Part shown: positions 1 to 12,649 of the stretch, in pieces | How the letters are laid out: every line of letters starts with the position of its first letter | Numbering within the stretch: the stretch's first letter is position 1 | Assembly: GCF_905475345.1 (NCBI RefSeq) | Contig: NC_066606.1 | Coordinates: 1,904,501-1,968,500 of the forward strand | Source of the DNA: Vespula vulgaris | Taxonomy: Eukaryota; Arthropoda; Insecta; Hymenoptera; Vespidae | Direction: 5' to 3' | Length of the DNA stretch: 64,000 nt | Program-made: the position numbers and the translations under genes | Notes under the pieces: generated by a model | The model's database searches: none | Seen by the model: only the letters and a program-made list of their open reading frames with translations | What the model was told of the DNA's origin: nothing

Positions 1-512
1 TACTTACATACATACACACATACACTCACAGATACACACAGAGACACACGACACGGATACAGGGCATACACAAAAATTCTCATAGTTTGCTTCGATGAAA
101 AGAAAAACAAAGGAATAAATCGATCGAGAAGAAAAAGAAATTTACCTTTCCATGTTTTGCTCATGATTCCGCGATGACAAATTTACAAGAAGAAGAAAAT
201 ATAGAAGAAGACACTGTCCAATCAAAACTCTTATGATCTTTTTTTTCTTGTACGTTCTCACCCTTAACGTTCTTTAATCGATTTATCGATTAAAAAAAAA
301 AGGTACACGACCGATCAATCAGATTCAAACGTCGAGACGGTTCACTTGTTCCTTCACAGATTGTACATACATATATATACATATATACATATATATGTAC
401 ATATGTATATATCGAGTGGTACTCTATATTGACAACTTGCACAAAAATATATATTATATAAATATATATATATATACACACACGTTTTATATTATATATA
501 TATAATTTTGTG

Positions 513-551
<39 letters not shown>

Positions 552-1175
552 CTGTGATATTGGAGTACGTTCGCACGTGAGTTTCTGGACTATTGAATCG
601 ACGGAGTCCGAGTTTCGCCTTCATATATCGTTCTTCTCTACCACGGTCTGCCCCTCCACTATTTCTCTCTCTCTCTCATACACACACACACATTCTCTCT
701 CTCTCTCTTTCTCTCTCTCTGCTTCTCTCTCTCAGTCTGTCTGTTCGTCGTCATCAGCGTCAGTTCCCTCGTCTTGCCACCACCACCAACATCACCACCA
801 CCATCACCATCACCATACCATCATAACCACGCGTTTGATTGAACTCGAAAAATCTCAATGAGTTTCCATTTTATTCATATTAACTGAAATAACAGAGTGA
901 ATCAATCGACGTGATTTCAAATGAGATATGTGAAAGTAAAAGGAAAGGAATGATATTGAAAAAAGAAAAAAGAAATTTCAATCGAACGCCATTTTAATGG
1001 AACATCCCTTTACGGTGTCACGATACCTTCCTTGTGAATTTCTCGTATAACTAAACGTGATACCAACGTTTACTGACGACGAAGCTACCGAAGACGATCT
1101 AATGTGTAAGATGATATCGATAAGAAACAAGTGTTAAGTTTAATGAAAACGACGACAATACAATAGTATGAATAT

Positions 1176-1177
<2 letters not shown>

Positions 1178-1232
<55 letters not shown>
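1178..1232. repeat. (AT)n microsatellite
   Basis: Uninterrupted AT dinucleotide run of about 55 bases. Similar runs occur at 5902-5954, 12606-12645, 26242-26296, 53610-53640 and 61958-62024. Confidence 0.95.
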
Positions 1233-1234
<2 letters not shown>

Positions 1235-2489
1235 TATAAGGTGATACGAAAGGTACAAGAAAATTATAATATACGATGAACATTCATGTACATAATAGAT
1301 AAAACGTTATGCATGTGCTAATAAACTCTTAAGATAGAACGTACAACGCAATATGAACGAATAGAAGAATAACAGCATGATATTGTACATAAATGTAATT
1401 AATTAATTACGTGTAATATGTACAATTTACACGTAACCGTAAAAATAATTAATCCTTTGTGATCGGTAGACACGCTTAGTAATAAATGTATCGTTTCCGT
1501 CGCTAATTATTTCTATTTTCGGATTTACCTTCAGTTCATTTTTGTTAGGGAAAAGAAAAGAAAAACAATATATAAAATCAAAAGAAAATTCTTTATGCCG
1601 AATTAGATTAATGATTCGCAGTTTATTTTCGCTCTAGAAAAAAAAAGGAAAAAACAACAGATAAAAAATAAAAAATAATCAACAATAAAAATTCTTATAA
1701 ATTGACGAATTATTTTAACATCTATATTTTAATTGCTGAAGAAAAATCGTAACGCTAGACTCTACTTGAATAGAAATATAAAACGTCATTCATAGACACG
1801 AGAAGAGAACGTTTATAGAGTTATCACGAATTTGTTACGTAAGATTGAACGAGAATAATGTAAATGAATTATTGTTATTAGTACAAATAGATATCCAAAG
1901 TATCACACGTTATCAGTCGTTATCAGAGACAAGACTTTTCCATCGGCATAAAAAATTATATTCAGTTTATGGTAAAATTTCTGATTAAGTTGTATTAATT
2001 TTCGAATGAAACCTCGATAAACTTTGAAAATTAACTTTCTTAAAGATCGATTTTCGATCGAACGATCAGTATACGATGTAACTACTAGTCGTTATAAATA
2101 TAGAAATTTCGATAATAAATCTGTCTTGAAAAATTATCTCGTTCTCATTTCTAATGAAGTTTACGTCTAAAACGATCGATCAAGGTGAAAACATCAGCGA
2201 GAGAGACAGAGATAAAAAGGAAGAAGTAGAAGAGAGAAATGACGTAGCATGAAAGAGGATATGACGTAGCGAATCCAAACGTTTATAAGACATTATTTTT
2301 CCCTCTCTCCAGCAGTTTTACGATCATTCGCATTAGTTTTACGTAATATTTTTAAAACTAATGCGAAACTAGTCGAGCACGTTACTTTCCATGGGAATCT
2401 TATGAGATACGTATCATTCGAGTATTATGTACATCTATATGTGTATGTATGTATGTATGTATCTATGTATGTATGTATGTATGTACTTA

Positions 2490-2975
2490 CACACGTGTTT
2501 TTATAAGAGATGATATCTTCTTTTTTTCTCTTCTTATTCTTCTTATTTTTCTTCAACTTCCTTTTGTATCTTATGTTTTAGAGATAGATAGATAGATAGT
2601 AATAACAAATATCGAGATCGACTTAGTTTTTTTTTGCGGGACTTTAAATAGAAATAAAAAACTTGTCGATAATCTCTTTCTCTCGTAAGAATGAGAACGT
2701 TAAACTATCTTTCATATACACTTTTATATATATATATATTGTACAGTTTACGTATTTTTACGAAAGATGATATCTTCATTTTCTTCTTATTCCTATTCTT
2801 CTTATACTTCTTCTTTTTCTATCTTACGCTTTCGACAAAGAGATAGATAGATATAACGAATACGTGTTCGACTTAGATTCTTTGAGAAACATTAGATAGA
2901 AGTAAAAAATTTGACGATTATCTGCTTCTTTTGTACGAATGATAACGTTGACATATCCTTTATATACATACATAC
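2490..2975. repeat. two-copy tandem duplication, unit about 260 bp
   Basis: Two diverged copies start near 2505 and 2767. They share, in order: 'gatgatatcttc', a CTT-rich tract, an 'agagatagatagata' tract, 'cgacttag', a 'tagaartaaaaaa' segment, a 'cgataatctc'-like segment, and 'gaacgtt'/'taacgtt' before a TA/CA run. The order of landmarks is the evidence; identity was judged by eye. Confidence 0.65.
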
Positions 2976-4067
2976 ATATATACATACATACATAGATATG
3001 TATGTATGTATGTACACATAAGTTTTAAGTTATGAATTTAGTTTCGAAGCACGTACACTTTTTCTTGGCTATCGTTTTATGTTTCTTTCGTGTCATATGG
3101 TAGTTCGAGTGATCTCTGTGAGAAAAAAAAAAGAGAGAAAGAGAGAATAAAAATAAGAGTTTTACTATCTGAACAGTAACAGACAGTAAATCTTATTATT
3201 TTTTCTCTCTATCTCTCTCTTACTCTTTTCCTGTTTCTCTTTCCTGCTCGTTATTCTATAAAAATATTTTTGAGCAAATATTTTTTAAGCAAATTTGGCT
3301 ATACTGTTAGCAGATACGTACGATGTATTTTTAGTTCGAACTTATTTGATCAATACTCTATAATACAATCATCTGTTGTACAACGAATTGAATATAGTCG
3401 TCTGAAAAAAAAAATATTGATGAAGATATTTTCTTTTGTTTTTTTTTTTTGTAAATCGTACAGACTTTTACGATAGAATAGAAATTAGTATTAGTATTGC
3501 AAAGTGAGTTAGTTAATAAAGTTCTTTGAAATTGACGCTAAGCGTGAACACTGCGTATCTCCCCGATGGTAATTAAGAGCCATTAATTAGGTCACTACGT
3601 TGGCAATGTTGTCTTCCGTAAATAGTTCTCTCTCTCGTACACCTGCTCTTTTATTATGATAACATTAACGATGACGTATATGAAAAGCAACGAATAACAC
3701 GATAGTTACGAGCATCTCTTCGTTTAATTAAATATTAAAATACTCAGTATTATGTAAAATTAGTAAGATGTATATATTATATGTTAATATTAAATTTAAA
3801 TTTAAATATATTTCAAAATAAATTTTTAATATATTACCAAATAAAAAATATTCTATTTAAAAATCTTTACGAATATCTCTTAATAATCTGTCGAAACATA
3901 ATAATAAAAATAATAAAGTTTAATCCACACACGGTTTGCTCTAGTTCTTAAAATAATATATGTTAAAATATAAACATAATTTATATTATAAAATAAAAAG
4001 AAATATTGAATGAAAACATCGCTACGAATATCTCTTAACAATCTGATAATTTATATTAAAAAAAAAT

Positions 4068-4115
<48 letters not shown>

Positions 4116-5155
4116 TTGAAAATAAAAACTCATTATTTTTATTCAAATAATTTGTTCCGGTTGTTATCACTTGAGGTTAAGGTTTTTCCAACAGCAAACA
4201 CAACGCGACCGATCATGAAATATCACGTGTCATTTTTATATGTAATTTAAACGATATTCACGGGTGCCATTAAAACCTTTATCTTAGATATTTCACTTGT
4301 CGTTATATCTATATCGTTTTGATCCGTTAATGCCTTTTATCTATTTTAGTTTTACCACAAAAATCATTTAACTATTGCTCGTATGACAAAATACATTACG
4401 TACCTTGTATATAATATACTCTTAATTGCATTATCTTATCTGATAATAATGAGGAATGTCCGTAGTATATTATATTGACAATCGATATCGATCCGAGTAA
4501 TTTCTTTCATTCCAATATAATGCGAAGCCGATGTAAATGATTCATTTTTATAATATCGGCATCGCGACAAATAAAAATATCTAAGGTCGTCACTAGAAAT
4601 CTTATATATTTTACATTGATTTTGTGCGATAACAGAGTATTTTTCTTTTTTTTTTTCTTTTTTTTTCACGCCTAACAAAATATTTATCTCCTCCGCTTCC
4701 TCCTCTCACCTCATTTTTTCCTTTATTCGTCATAAAAAAATGACGGGCCATATTTACGAAACGGTTTCTTTCTTAAAAAAAAAAAGAAAAAGAAAAAGAA
4801 TGAAACAAAGAAAGAAAGAAAGAAAGAAAAAACAGCAAAAGAATTATTATATTAGAATTTTTGTTAATTAGTTAGTTTTTAATTAGTTTTTTAATTTATT
4901 ATATTAGAAAATTATTATATTATATTAGGATTAAAAAAAAAAATGAAGAAAAAAGAACACATTAAATATTTTTATCGATCCGCGGTGTCAGATAGATATA
5001 TATGTACTTACGTGTAACACGGGATTGCACGTATCGATAAACATTAAAAGTCGAGATACATTTAATCAATGATTCCTTGTCTCCTCTTCGTGTTTTATCA
5101 GTCCGTTTAACGAATAAGACGAATAAAAAGTTAACTAATTGAATGTCAATCTCGT

Positions 5156-5607
5156 TCAAACAGATTTTAAAAGGATCGATGGATCTTTCGCATTTCGTAT
5201 TACGGTAAGATCGAGACGGGAAGTAAATATGTCGTCGTATATGCTCTCATCGATTCGTTTACCAAACATAATAATATATGATTTATCGTCCCCGTTATTA
5301 TACTCTTGTGTTAATGACAAAAATGACAAACATATTCTTACTCGTACACGCATTTATCGTTTTCATTCGGTCATTCATTTAATATTTGCGAAAACAATAG
5401 AAAGAAGAATAGAAAAAGAAAAGAAAAGAAAAAAAAAATGGGAAAAAGAAAAAAGAAAATTTTCTACGAATCGATCGAATATAATAAATAATCTACTATC
5501 TCATAGTTCATTCATTAACTTCGATACTATAATAAAAATGAGTCTTTTAACTTAATGATCCGTTTTATCTTTTTACGATACTCAAGAGAATTGTTCGTTT
5601 CAATTTC

Positions 5608-5643
<36 letters not shown>

Positions 5644-5902
5644 TTTCCTTTATCTCTCTCTTTCTCTCTCTCTCTCTCTCATTCTTTTTCTCTACATTAC
5701 TTTCAAAAAAAGTCATAATACAACAAGCGTATAAGATACGCTCGTATTAATTATCTTTTACCTTCCAGTACTCTTGTGTCGTAATTGTTATTTCTTTTCT
5801 TTTTTTTCTTTTTATTAGACGTAATCACTATTGGTGTGAAGATCATAATGGATCAGAAATATTACGTGACGATTATTACGGATACTTTATCATACTCACA
5901 CC

Positions 5903-5957
<55 letters not shown>

Positions 5958-8919
5958 TAGATAGTTGAGAGTTAGGAGATATTTAAAAGAAAAAAGAAAA
6001 AGAAAAAAATTCCAAATCGCAGGAAGTTGAAATTATCATAGCCGTACCGTTTCGTTACATCGTCGTACTAATCAGAGAAACAAATTTGGTTCCACATTAA
6101 CGTGATGACGTGAAGATATAAAGAAAAATAAAAAGAAAAAAAAAACGCAATAGACAGCAATCATCGTCTTTACTCTTCAACATAGCTGACGAATTTTCTT
6201 AAAAGGAAAAAAAAAAGATAAAAAGAAAAAATTCTCATTCGTTTACTCAATTGTTTTACACGTTGATCCGATAAGTAATTAAAAGTATCTTGGCTCGTAA
6301 TTGCAATCAAAGTCATTACTGTTTTATTTAGTTAATGATCTACCAATGAAATATATCAAATATCGTTCGTTGATCAGAGGAAATCATTTTTTTTTCTTTC
6401 TCTTCTTTTTTCTTTCTTTTTCTTTTTGATTTTTTTTTTTTTCCTTTCGGTTTCTAAGTTGTAAGAAAGCAGTTCTTTTTGCGACTGCGTACTAAACACG
6501 TGCAGCAACTTCTCCGAGAATGTTCGTAACGTCAAGGTTATAGAGCTCGTTAAATGAAATTCTACGTCAAATGGATTATTCGGTAAAATGGAACGACGAT
6601 TTAGTAACATATCCGTTTGAAAGTACTACAAATTTATAACATCGATAAATTTGTACGATTGATAAAGGAAAAATGAAAGATATCAGATTGGACGAATAAG
6701 CAATGTCGGAATTTTCGATATCGAAGGATACTGGTATTGTTTGTTCAGATATGAAATGCTTAAAAATTTCCATGAAAAAGAGAAAGAATAATTAATACAG
6801 TGTTATTTCTTTCGATATGAAATTTATTTTTATTTCAATATTTAGATATGAGATTTTTAGATATCTTCAGATATAAGAAATATAAATTTCTTTTTTCAAT
6901 TAAACAATGTCAACGATGGAATATAAAAAGAGACAACAAATTTTCCATTAACGTAACTAATGTAAAGAAGAGAGAGATAGAAATAAAGATAGAGATAGAG
7001 ATAGAAATAGAGAGAGAGAGAGAGAGAGAGAGAGATTTCTTTTTTCAATTCTTTAGTTGTAGACAATACCGATCGCGGAATCATTGATTCTGATCATTAT
7101 TTAATCGTTAGCATTTAAATTAGTATTCGCGGATGGGTGAACACCGTACGAGGAAAACATTCAAACGAATGGAAAACTTCATTCTCGATACTTTTTCTAC
7201 GTAATACATACATACACATATAAATACGTACATACTAACATTTTACAGAATGCGTCAGCTAATTTTATGGTAATTGTATGGTACATACGTGTAAATATTC
7301 GTTAGCTAGCCGATTTCAGCGAATTCACGAACGATAGGATAGATAATTATTGTGTACCTGTCAGCGATTATGATACAATTTTTTTTTGGTTTCTTTTTTC
7401 TTTTTTTCGTACGGAAACGTCCACGTAGTTTTCGATAGGATCGATAACAATCGGTCGGATAAAATCGGTCGATACGCGGAAACTTGTTTCATTTTATTTA
7501 CGTGTATTAAATAAGTCTCGATTCCTTTCGAACGTGCGTTGATTCTACTTGTTGTTTAATAAAGGAAAAAATACCGTACGCGTATCATGTGAAAACCACA
7601 GAATAGTATATTCAAATGTTACGATATGAATGAGAAAATAGAATGGCCGTGAAAATAAATACTATATATATATTATATATTATATATATGATACCTATAC
7701 ACACACGATTATAATAATTAATATCATGTATATGTATGTGTATGTGATATTAATATATCTAATTAATATGGAATATGTTAATAAAGAAATTAAAGTTACA
7801 TTAACATTACGTTAAAGGTCATACTATGAATAAATACTATGAGATATTTGATCTAATTAATGTCTGTTACTAGAATGCAAACATTGACAATAATTAGACC
7901 GATGGAGGTTCAATTGAATCGACAAACAGACGGTATGTAACACCGTTTATGTAGATACATACATGAATGTAAGTAGTGAATACGTTGATATAATAACAGT
8001 GAACTCACGACAGCATAATTCCCTCGTCTGATCTTCATCTTCTTTCGAAGTGTAGGAGTTTTTACGACGTGTTTCCTGTCCATTCCCAGTGTGTCCCTCG
8101 GGAAATACCGTTGATACGTTCATAGTAACATTCGGCTTCTGTATAAACGAACGAATGTCATTAATTAATAAATCTTGATTAATATCTCTTTTGGAATCGT
8201 GTAAAATGATATAATCAATATTAAGAAAATTAATACTAGATGTAATACAAATTGTTTAAGTAATATTATCATCAAGAAATTGTCTCTGTACGATTAATAA
8301 TAATAATATTATCATTTAAAAAATTGTCTCGGTAAAATTATAACGATCATACATAAGGCATACATAAGCCATTTAAATCATTTTTTCGTTTCAACAAATT
8401 TCTCTTTATTATCAATTATTATCTTTGGTTCTCGATTTTTATATCAAATCTGACGATGCTAAGAGAAAAATAATATTACTAAATATTATTATTATTATTA
8501 TTAAAATTATCATTGTCAAACATTATTATACTAAATTATCGTTATACCAGTTATTGATCAATTTTATATACATTAATGTATATTACATATTTATAGGAAA
8601 TATCGTATTGTCATTGAGATATACGATTTCCCGTCATTTTGAATAATTCAAGGTATATCCGGCAAGACCTTGGCAAAGATCTTGAAAAACGATCGGATAC
8701 GTTTGTTCCAACGAGACTTATGATTTCATGGAGAACGATAGTTCCATTGGACGGCGCATTAAGCGTAACTCGTTGACGGATTCATTAGATTCTAGCGTTG
8801 CCAAGACTCCGCGAAAATAATAGCTGTGATCCATAGACAAAGAGAAAAGAAGATAAAGAGAGAAAGACAGACAGAGAGATAGAGAAAAAACAGAGAGATA
8901 GAGAGAGAGACAGAGATAG

Positions 8920-8971
<52 letters not shown>

Positions 8972-9318
8972 AGGGAGGGAGAGAGAGAGAGAGACAGACA
9001 GAAAGAGAAAGAAGGAGAGGGAAAAATGAACGGAAGAAATACACAAAGGACCGAAGAGAAACGATGATCGCGTGGTATGGTGCACGCTCGATCACGTAAC
9101 TGCCGCGTTAAGGTTTGTCTTTGCGTCATTTACGAGTCACGTCAAACGACACACATCGATAATCCGGTAAAAATAAAAAATAATAATAAAAAAATAAAAA
9201 AAAAATAAAAATAAAAATCTTTACTTTGATACGAACGAACGATGAAATGTATTAAACAAAAATATGTTTTATATGTTCATATGAAATTAGATCAATGATC
9301 TATCATCTCTCTATATTA

Positions 9319-9351
<33 letters not shown>

Positions 9352-9600
9352 CATGTGATACAAGTATAAATATAATAATAGCACTAATAGTATCAGTTAC
9401 AGGAATCATCCCAACATCCACATTCACACACAGAGACATATACACAAGCACACGTACGTACGTATATAATTCAGAAGGTAGTTATATTAAAAGCACACGC
9501 CATAGTACGTAGCGTTTTTAAATAGAAAAAAAAAGATTAGATTTGGTATAGGCCGGTTTAATTAACCTAATAACTCGATAAATGACACAGGGAAAGAAAA

Positions 9601-9663
<63 letters not shown>

Positions 9664-10253
9664 TATATAATAATGTAGTATATAAGGTTTTATATCGATA
9701 ATCTTGAATGAAAATGAATACAAAAATATAAAAATGTATGTTAATTGTAATCATCGATCGAATTTAGATGACCTTAATTCGATTGCGAATTCAAGAATAA
9801 TTCGATAACAATTAATTTTTAATAAAAGGAAACGATTGTAGAGTGGTCCCACAAAACGAAACGAAACAAAAGAAAAAAAGAAAAAAAAAAGAGAGAACAG
9901 AAAAAGCTAAAGTTCCTCGTGAATATTATTCCACCTTTCTTTTTTACAAACGACGAACATTTTGACACGACGAACACAACGAAGATGCTAATCGTTGTTA
10001 TTAACAAAGAATGAATAAAAAGAAAAGACAGACAAAGATGGAGAAAGAAAGAAAAAGAAAAAAGAAAAGAGAAAGAAAGAAAAAAGATCAACGTGAAACT
10101 CACTTGGCCTCTGGCCAGGGCCAACCTCTTAGCCGTCTTGTTGACGCTCGAATGGAAGACCAAAAACTCCCTCCAAAGATTAACGTAGGTGTCGCGTTTC
10201 GTTTCTGAACGATGCACCACTCTTCGATTAGCTTTTCTTCGTACTACCACCAT
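5156..10253 (-). CDS. putative three-exon gene of unknown function
   Basis: I do not recognise this protein. Proposed exons on the minus strand: 10253-10104 (starts with ATG, 50 codons, ends at a strong GTGAGT donor, phase 0), 8138-8009 (pyrimidine-rich acceptor ending 'tttatacag', 43 codons plus 1 base, GTGAGT donor, phase 1) and 5304-5156 (acceptor after a 'tttgtcatttttgtcatt' tract, then TGA). Joined they keep frame for 142 residues. The product would be basic and hydrophilic at the N-terminus (MVVVRRKANRR...), with an acidic patch in exon 2 (SKEDEDQTREL). Exons 1 and 2 are less AT-rich than their flanks. No domain or signal peptide is seen. Exon 2 is also partly open on the plus strand, and another in-frame phase-1 terminal exon is possible near 3618-3560 but has a poor acceptor. 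The gene could have more exons or not exist. Confidence 0.28.
8891..8990. repeat. (GA)n / (GATA)n microsatellite
   Basis: GA-rich run with an inner block of seven GATA units. On the minus strand it generates three overlapping Leu/Ser-rich open frames that are artefacts. Confidence 0.9.
9602..9661. repeat. (AAT)n microsatellite
   Basis: About 20 trinucleotide units without interruption. It produces a poly-Leu open frame on the minus strand that is not a gene. Confidence 0.95.
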
Positions 10254-11487
10254 AGTATTCACCAGGGAAATACTCGCCCCTCTTTCTTTTCTCACCCCTC
10301 CCAACCACTCTCAGACACTATCAACAACCGCAAGTAGTCTTCTTTAACCGGACATGTTTTCGTAGTATATATAATATCTTAAAACTTGTGAAATATATGT
10401 TGAAATTTGATGTAACCTGTGTCGATCACCTGTTTCTATTCGTTTGACGAGAAGCCAGTAAACTCAAAGTGCAACAATGCTTGCTTGTTTGCTTGCTTGC
10501 TTGCTTGATTGGTTAGATTGTTCGCTGCACGAACGATATCACGATACGAAGGGATAAGAAAGAGAGAGACAGAGAGAGAAAGAGAGAGAGAAGAATGATT
10601 AGAGAGATAGAGTGCGACAATCGACCTTGACATCGACTATGCCGTTCTCGCGTGACGATGATGGGGGATGGTCAGAGAGTTTGCCGGTGGTAACATACTG
10701 TCTTTACGATCAATCAACCAACGACAATGAGAGAGACCTCACTTTTATGCTTTAACCAAAATAAAAATAATTTATATATGCAGTTTATAAACGCATATGA
10801 AGGTTGATCATAAATTAAGGATATTCATTTGAATGAATAACTCGTTTGTTAGGGATTGTAAAGACAGAAAAATAATAAAGAAAATTTGCGAACATTGAAT
10901 ATTCGATGTATAGTATTTGTTTTATAAAAATTAAAATATACGTCGAGGTTGATTATAAATTATTTTTAATCCGGTTGAATATCTATTTATTTCATGAAAC
11001 TTCAATCGTTAATGTCAGATTAATTATGAAATCAATTTTATGATGTAAAACATCTTTGAGATGTACAATGCTTTGCTAATAAGATTTAAACAATAATCAC
11101 GTTTATAATAGAATAAATGATTATTAATAAAAGTTAATAATTTGGACAAACGTTGATTAAAACTTTCTCTATAAAAGACAATTAAATCTTTTATGAATGA
11201 AACTTTATTTATGATTTATGATTTATAATAAAATAACAAGATAAACAAATCGACGTACATACAGGTTTTTTATTTCACGAAAATCCTAATACAGTGATAT
11301 CTTAGATATGTGTAAGATCTTCTTGCAGTGACCTCGACCTTTTCCGAACTCCTTTAAATCCAAAATGAATAACATCAGGTACGAAGGACGATGAGATAAG
11401 AGCTCTGTCGAGGTGGATAATCGTTCCGCTACCCTCAACTTCCGGTCATACCTTATAACAAACGATCTACGTACATATGTACGTACC

Positions 11488-11536
<49 letters not shown>

Positions 11537-12601
11537 CACATATACATACGTATATATTTATTTACACACGTACGTACATATGTATTGTTACTTCGTTATA
11601 TAAGAGGTCACTTGGTATAGTCGTTTGTAAATTCGGTGTAATGGTTGATGGTGTTGGTGTTGGTGTAGATTAGGTCGATCGACGTTTTTTTTTCTTTTTT
11701 ATTTTTTTTTTCTTTCTTTTCACGATGCACTTGAAAAATATAACGAACGAGTATTACAGTTTTATTTTAACATATCTATGTATGTATATCAGATTTATGC
11801 TAATGATCTCGTTTGTGATATTAATGTTTATTCGTAGATCGAAGTTCGTTAATAACGTTACGCTAGTACTTACGCGTTAACATCGTTCAAAACATGGACT
11901 GCGGCCAGCGGCTCGCGTGTTAAAATATCACGATAATTAGCATACGTCGGGTCACTCGATAGATAGAACCAATGGGAACGCGTAACAACGTTTCTAACTT
12001 CTAAACGTATAACTAGGTTCTTCTATTGACGGTACGGTCCAAAGTATTATCGATAAATCGATTTATTTATTAGAAATTTTTTTTGTCCTTTTTTTTTCTT
12101 TTTTTTTCTAAATGTTCGGATTACAATTAAAAATTATTCAAACGATTTGATCGAATAAAGTTGATAACATTGAGCTAGTTATTTATTCGGAAAAAAATAA
12201 GAGAAAAAAAAAAGAAAGAAAAATAACAATCATGTGCAAGGCCGTATTTGTAATTTTGAAGGTCCTAAACGCAACATCGTTATGACGCGTCTAAAGAACG
12301 AGTTTATTTCGGTTAATCGAATTCATTCGGCTTTTTCTTCGTTCTTCTTTCTCCTTTTTTTTCTATTTTTATTTCTTTTTAATTTATCGAAAATAAAATA
12401 TCCACATTTTCTCCCACGATGATAATGTAACGATTTATTTTAATGAATATAAAAATAATACAACGTCGCGTGTGGTATACGTATATTCACATTAAAAAGA
12501 AATAAGAAAAGGAAAAAGAAAATAAAAAAAAATTATTAAATACTTATATTAAAATTATTATAATATTAATATTACAATATTTTTTTTTACTTTATTTTTA
12601 G

Positions 12602-12649
<48 letters not shown>

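Larger units (their letters stand above)
1..5155. other. AT-rich intergenic or intronic DNA, no confident gene
   Basis: Only low-complexity open frames occur here: poly-His/Leu/Ser frames at 577-861 that follow CT, CAC and CAT repeats. The 560-860 stretch is less AT-rich and could be a promoter or 5' exon. A minus-strand frame from about 1110 down to 980 is open for roughly 45 codons behind an acceptor-like 'acattag' and ends in TGA; it may be a terminal exon but I cannot link it to anything. A two-copy tandem duplication lies at about 2490-2975. Confidence 0.5.

Noticed and set aside
577..861. 94-codon ORF with long His and Ser/Leu runs
   Set aside because: Composition is dictated by CT, CAC and CAT repeats, overlapping frames are equally open, and no domain is visible.
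3560..3620. alternative terminal exon (ending NIANVVT, stop) for the putative minus-strand gene
   Set aside because: Frame is compatible, but the acceptor is preceded by purine-rich sequence; the 5304-5156 exon has a better pyrimidine tract.
8718..9129. three overlapping Leu/Ser-rich minus-strand ORFs
   Set aside because: Products of the (GA)n/(GATA)n microsatellite.
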